From NCBI GenBank assembly GCA_964612065.1, contig CAZTCD010000091.1, forward strand, positions 1 through 15,890: a stretch of DNA of 15,890 bases, in the 5' to 3' direction. The translations under genes were made by a program, and so were the position numbers. The number at the start of each line of letters is the position of its first letter. Position 1 is the stretch's first letter. Source of the stretch: JAKFYM01 sp964612065. GTDB taxonomy: Bacteria; Bdellovibrionota; UBA1018; CAIPTA01. Below, one piece after another: positions 13,216 through 15,890 of the stretch. The notes beneath the pieces are model-generated. The model worked only from the letters and a program-made list of their open reading frames with translations, was not told where the DNA came from and did no database searches.

Positions 13216-13920
13216 TCAGAGTTTCTCCTTCTTTTTGTTAGTGCCAGTGATATCGGATTCTTCCTGTCTTTGATTCCCTTTGGGTACAGGTGCAGCCTTC
13301 GGAGGCGCAATGGATCGATTGCCGGACACCGGGCCCAGGGCGGCACTCAGCAGCCCTTTCATATCGATTCCTGTTTTTCCTTTCATGCTTTTCAGCGCGT
13401 CTCTGGCGCTGATAATTCCATTCTTGTTTTTTTCCAGCTCCGTAAGCGAGATCAGCAGTTTTCTTTTGTTGTCGCGAAAGCAGGGAGTGTCTTTCAAAAA
13501 GGCGTTGGCGTCTGCCTTTGGGCTGATCTCGTACAGCTCATCGGGATGCACCAGATTGAGGAATAGGGAGAGGGTGTCTTTGATGGCAAGATCGTTGGTG
13601 CCTTCAAGGGAGGCCAGGGTGAGGTCGGCTTTGGCAAGATTGGCCTCATTGGCCGCAAAGCTGCCGGACTGAGCGTCTGCGCCCTTCGACAGGCTCTCCA
13701 CCAGCTTTGCAGCGGTGTCTTTGGAGCGCTTCTCCATTCGAATCGCACATAGAAGGGCCACTTTTGCGATGACGGCATTGGCGTCGCAAGTGTCGACCAG
13801 TTTCGAGATTTTTTCTTTATCTCCGCAAAAGTTCTTCGCCTTGCCTTTCGGGCTCTCCGTGGCTGCAAATCCATAGGGTAAAATCAAAAGCTGAATCATT
13901 AGAATTCCGATCATCTTCAT
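13216..13920 (-). CDS. Exported protein of unknown function
   Basis: A 234-residue product with signal peptide MKMIGILMIQLLILPYGFA (1-19). The mature part is mostly helical in character and Lys-rich. It has four Cys (C32, C45, C58 and one in DTPCFRD near 145), probably paired outside the cytoplasm. A run of small and charged residues (SLSKGADAQSGSFAANEANLAKADLTLASLEG) suggests an amphipathic helix. The C-terminus is low-complexity and basic (APPKAAPVPKGNQRQEESD...KKKEKL). No family is recognised. It overlaps the gene upstream by ATGA and abuts the peptidase gene downstream, so the three are translated in series. Its place suggests a role with the peptidase or RMD1-like protein; that is inference. 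Confidence 0.72.
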   Translation of the reverse strand: MKMIGILMIQLLILPYGFAATESPKGKAKNFCGDKEKISKLVDTCDANAVIAKVALLCAIRMEKRSKDTAAKLVESLSKGADAQSGSFAANEANLAKADLTLASLEGTNDLAIKDTLSLFLNLVHPDELYEISPKADANAFLKDTPCFRDNKRKLLISLTELEKNKNGIISARDALKSMKGKTGIDMKGLLSAALGPVSGNRSIAPPKAAPVPKGNQRQEESDITGTNKKKEKL

Positions 13921-15023
13921 CCGAACACCCAGTTCCAGATCAGGGGTACTACCTCTACCGCGATCAAAACTATGATGGTTACCTCAAGCCAGTGCGAGCG
14001 CCGGATGTTCACTTCACCCTGCAGCAGGCTTGATACCTGCGCCAGCAGATTCATCTTGCGGGTGATGTTCTGCTGCCAATCCGAAAGGCGGAACCTGCGG
14101 GTGGCCGCACGATAAACCGTGGCCAGATAAAAATCCCCCACCACTTTGAGCGAGTTCTCCACCCGCTCGATAAACTCCGAGAACTCGATATAGCGTGCGG
14201 AAGCGTCCTGATAGATCTGAGCAAAAGGGGCGCGGAGCACAGTGCCCTGGCTGCGCTCGATATCGTCGTAGAGAAGGGCGAGGCGTTTGTCGAGAAGGTC
14301 ATCGTAAAAGCGCATCTCGAGCAGGTGAGTTACGGCGAACTCCAGAATGTCAGCCACATCGCGGCTGGGCACCTGTTCCACCACGAGAGCGGAGTTCCAT
14401 TCCACGAGCGCAAGGTCGCCCGCGCCGTACTGGTAGGTGTTTTCGAGTATCGCTTCCCGGGTTTGGGGCGCGAGCACGGTATCGTCTTCGGCCAGGAGCA
14501 GGGCCGGCACATCCGCGCGGTTCAGTAAGTTGGTAGCGTTGGTGTCATCATCGAATTGAACCAGGTTATAGACGATATAATCCTCAAACACGCCCCAGGT
14601 GGATGGCTTCTTGAGAGCTTCCTTGATCCTATCGCTCACTTCGCGGCACATCTCCTGGGCGATCTGGTCTATCTCGGCTCCTTCTTCGAGGTCCGCGGCG
14701 AGAGCTACAAGCTCGTCCCATGTGGTGCCTTCTTTCAAGGGAACCTCAAAGATCAGAGAGAGCACCCCGAAAACCCTCACCTTGCCCATCACCTCCACGC
14801 GATAGGCCCCGCAGGGAAGCTTCACATCCACGGGGGCCAGCTGAAACGCGAGAGGACGGCTTTTCACGAGCAGGCCGCGATCGATAAAACGGGGCACGCG
14901 AAAGGAGTTGGGGCCGCGGATTGTTTTCAGCAGGGTTTCCGCTTTGGCGAGATCGATCTCTTCTGCGATATCGAAGATACGGTACACAAGCACGCTTCCC
15001 CGCTTGATCTTCACCTGTGTCAT
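13917..15023 (-). CDS. RMD1/DUF155-like tail-anchored membrane protein
   Basis: A 368-residue protein resembling the RMD1/YagE (DUF155) family. Marks are the segment PALLLAEDDTVLAPQTREAILENTYQYGAGDLALVEWNSALVVEQ, a long helical, probably coiled stretch (ILEFAVTHLLEMRFYDDLLDKRLALLYDDIER ... FIERVENSLKVVGDFYLATVYRAATRRF), and a single C-terminal membrane helix (SHWLEVTIIVLIAVEVVPLIWNWVFG, 343-368). The bulk would face the cytoplasm. I chose ATG 15023, overlapping the phosphatase stop as ATGA. The frame is open to 15149, but that would overlap by 130 bases. Eukaryotic RMD1 relatives are mitochondrial membrane proteins, and the bacterial role is unknown. Family assignment is moderate. Confidence 0.72.
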   Translation of the reverse strand: MTQVKIKRGSVLVYRIFDIAEEIDLAKAETLLKTIRGPNSFRVPRFIDRGLLVKSRPLAFQLAPVDVKLPCGAYRVEVMGKVRVFGVLSLIFEVPLKEGTTWDELVALAADLEEGAEIDQIAQEMCREVSDRIKEALKKPSTWGVFEDYIVYNLVQFDDDTNATNLLNRADVPALLLAEDDTVLAPQTREAILENTYQYGAGDLALVEWNSALVVEQVPSRDVADILEFAVTHLLEMRFYDDLLDKRLALLYDDIERSQGTVLRAPFAQIYQDASARYIEFSEFIERVENSLKVVGDFYLATVYRAATRRFRLSDWQQNITRKMNLLAQVSSLLQGEVNIRRSHWLEVTIIVLIAVEVVPLIWNWVFG

Positions 15024-15754
15024 GCTTTGGTCTTTCTCCGGGGAATGGCCTGGATTTTGTCTCTGATCCTGTTCCAGATTTCCTCCACCGGTGAATCCGG
15101 CTGAACGCTGAAAGGAACGAATGACTTTGGCGGCTTCAATGAGAACCACGGAATGAGGCGTGAGTTTTTCTCCGCCTTCAGAACTGCCTCTCCCACTCGC
15201 AGCACCTGCTCGTTACCGAGGCGGCCGGCCGACAGTTCCGCGCAAGCGATATCAAAGGCGGTGAAGAAACCCAGGCTGCCTTCCGGCAGCTCCCGGCCTT
15301 TCACGATGCGCAGATACCGGGCGGCCACGTGCTCGGGAAAGCGTTTCGCCACGTGGGCGAACACTTCGGGATCGTGCTCGGTATCATCGCCGATCAGAAT
15401 AACCTTTCGTTCCAGCTTTCCGGCCTGTTCCACGAGAGAAAGTATCGTGCCCAGCTTGAATTTCAGAATCGAGGGTTGCCTCATCCAATCCCGCAGCACA
15501 AGATCGGCACCGGGAAATTTGTTGGAGCTGAGGAAAAATTCCACCTTGCGGCGGATTTGGGGGGGCGAGGAGGTAACAACGCTGAATGCGGATCCGGGAT
15601 GCGTGTCCAACAGATCGGTATATAGCTGCGCCATGCCCGCGAAGGCGGAGGAGCGGAAGAGCCCCCGGTAAACCGTGACCAGCTTGCTCTGGGTGTGCGA
15701 GATCTTGATGGTGTCGTCGAGATCGGAGATGAGGAGAAGCGATGGGCGGCTCAA
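15020..15754 (-). CDS. App1-type (DUF2183) phosphatidate phosphatase-like protein
   Basis: A 244-residue HAD-superfamily protein of the App1/DUF2183 group, whose yeast member App1 is a Mg-dependent phosphatidate phosphatase. Motifs in order: DLDDT (11-15, DxDxT with nucleophile D11), VVTSSPPQ (59-66), a Lys at about 98-100 (KFK), and LIGDDTEHDPE (120-130) with the acidic pair D123/D124. All four catalytic motifs are intact, so it should be active on a phosphorylated lipid or related phosphate. The start is the TTG at 15754, the only start codon after the in-frame stop of the barrel gene 12 bases upstream. AAAGG eight bases before it supports this. It is coupled downstream to the RMD1-like gene by ATGA. 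Confidence 0.83.
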   Translation of the reverse strand: MSRPSLLLISDLDDTIKISHTQSKLVTVYRGLFRSSAFAGMAQLYTDLLDTHPGSAFSVVTSSPPQIRRKVEFFLSSNKFPGADLVLRDWMRQPSILKFKLGTILSLVEQAGKLERKVILIGDDTEHDPEVFAHVAKRFPEHVAARYLRIVKGRELPEGSLGFFTAFDIACAELSAGRLGNEQVLRVGEAVLKAEKNSRLIPWFSLKPPKSFVPFSVQPDSPVEEIWNRIRDKIQAIPRRKTKA

Positions 15755-15766
15755 GGGGCAAACCTT

Positions 15767-15890
15767 TCAAAAACCAAACTGCAGCCCGGCAAGAAGCTGC
15801 ATATCGTTGAACTTGCGATCGGATCCGGCAACCGTGCTGTTGTTCTTCATCCCCATGGCGTAACGGCCGTCAAAGGTGAGGTAGGTGAGG
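15767..15890 (-). CDS. Outer-membrane beta-barrel protein, C-terminal end only
   Basis: The minus-strand frame is open from the right edge to TGA at 15767-15769 and encodes about 41 residues ending ...FNDMQLLAGLQFGF. Alternating hydrophobic residues and a final Phe are the C-terminal signal recognised by the BAM complex in outer-membrane barrels. The preceding strand and loop (LTYLTFDGRYAMGMKNNSTVAGSDRKF) fit a small barrel. The N-terminus lies outside the window. It is 12 bases upstream of the phosphatase gene and probably heads or belongs to the same transcript. Family beyond 'barrel' cannot be told. Confidence 0.65.
   Translation of the reverse strand, partial: LTYLTFDGRYAMGMKNNSTVAGSDRKFNDMQLLAGLQFGF

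Noticed and set aside
15020..15149. Upstream start of the RMD1-like gene at 15149
   Set aside because: The extra 42 codons lie entirely within the phosphatase gene and read like out-of-frame sequence. The ATGA junction at 15023 is the natural start.

Overview
The window looks like chromosomal DNA of a diderm (Gram-negative) bacterium with moderately high GC. It holds an outer-membrane barrel C-terminus ending in Phe, a lipobox lipoprotein, several Sec-type signal peptides, GreB and a glyoxylate shunt. The many secreted Cys-containing proteins, frequent GTG/TTG starts and gene mix would fit Bdellovibrionota or a similar deltaproteobacterial-type lineage, but that is a weak inference. I see no phage, insertion sequence, CRISPR array, tRNA or rRNA.

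Layout. 1-1277 (+): the end of one and all of a second inner-membrane permease of a BMP/NupNOPQ-type nucleoside ABC transporter. 1288-3306 (-): a two-gene unit of a membrane-anchored class III nucleotide cyclase followed by a GH114-like lipoprotein. 3307-3677: a gene-free stretch with a candidate minus-strand structured RNA that has its own promoter and terminator. 3678-4877 (+): a YhiN/HI0933-family flavoprotein. 4878-5358: a gene-free stretch with a candidate plus-strand small RNA ending in tandem GGCGGCG-type terminators. 5359-5635 (+): a small secreted protein interrupted by a 10-N assembly gap. 5708-7574 (-): greB and an overlapping ThrE-type amino-acid exporter. 7754-8686 (+): two small secreted proteins, one of the DUF3465 family, each with its own terminator. 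8756-11657 (-): aceB-aceA, the complete glyoxylate shunt. 11815-12471 (+): a divergent TetR-family regulator. The aceB/tetR gap carries a perfect 28-bp palindrome plus a degenerate second copy. 12475-15890 (-): a tightly packed five-gene unit: outer-membrane barrel (cut by the window edge), App1-type lipid phosphatase, RMD1/DUF155-like tail-anchored membrane protein, secreted protein of unknown function, and M15-type peptidase.

How the genes work together. The clearest module is glyoxylate shunt plus TetR regulator plus operators: the sequence supports local repression of growth on acetate or fatty acids. The cyclase-lipoprotein pair looks like an envelope-sensing unit. The right-hand unit looks devoted to envelope or lipid maintenance, because all five products are membrane, exported or lipid-acting. 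The two intergenic RNA candidates are the least explained parts of the window.
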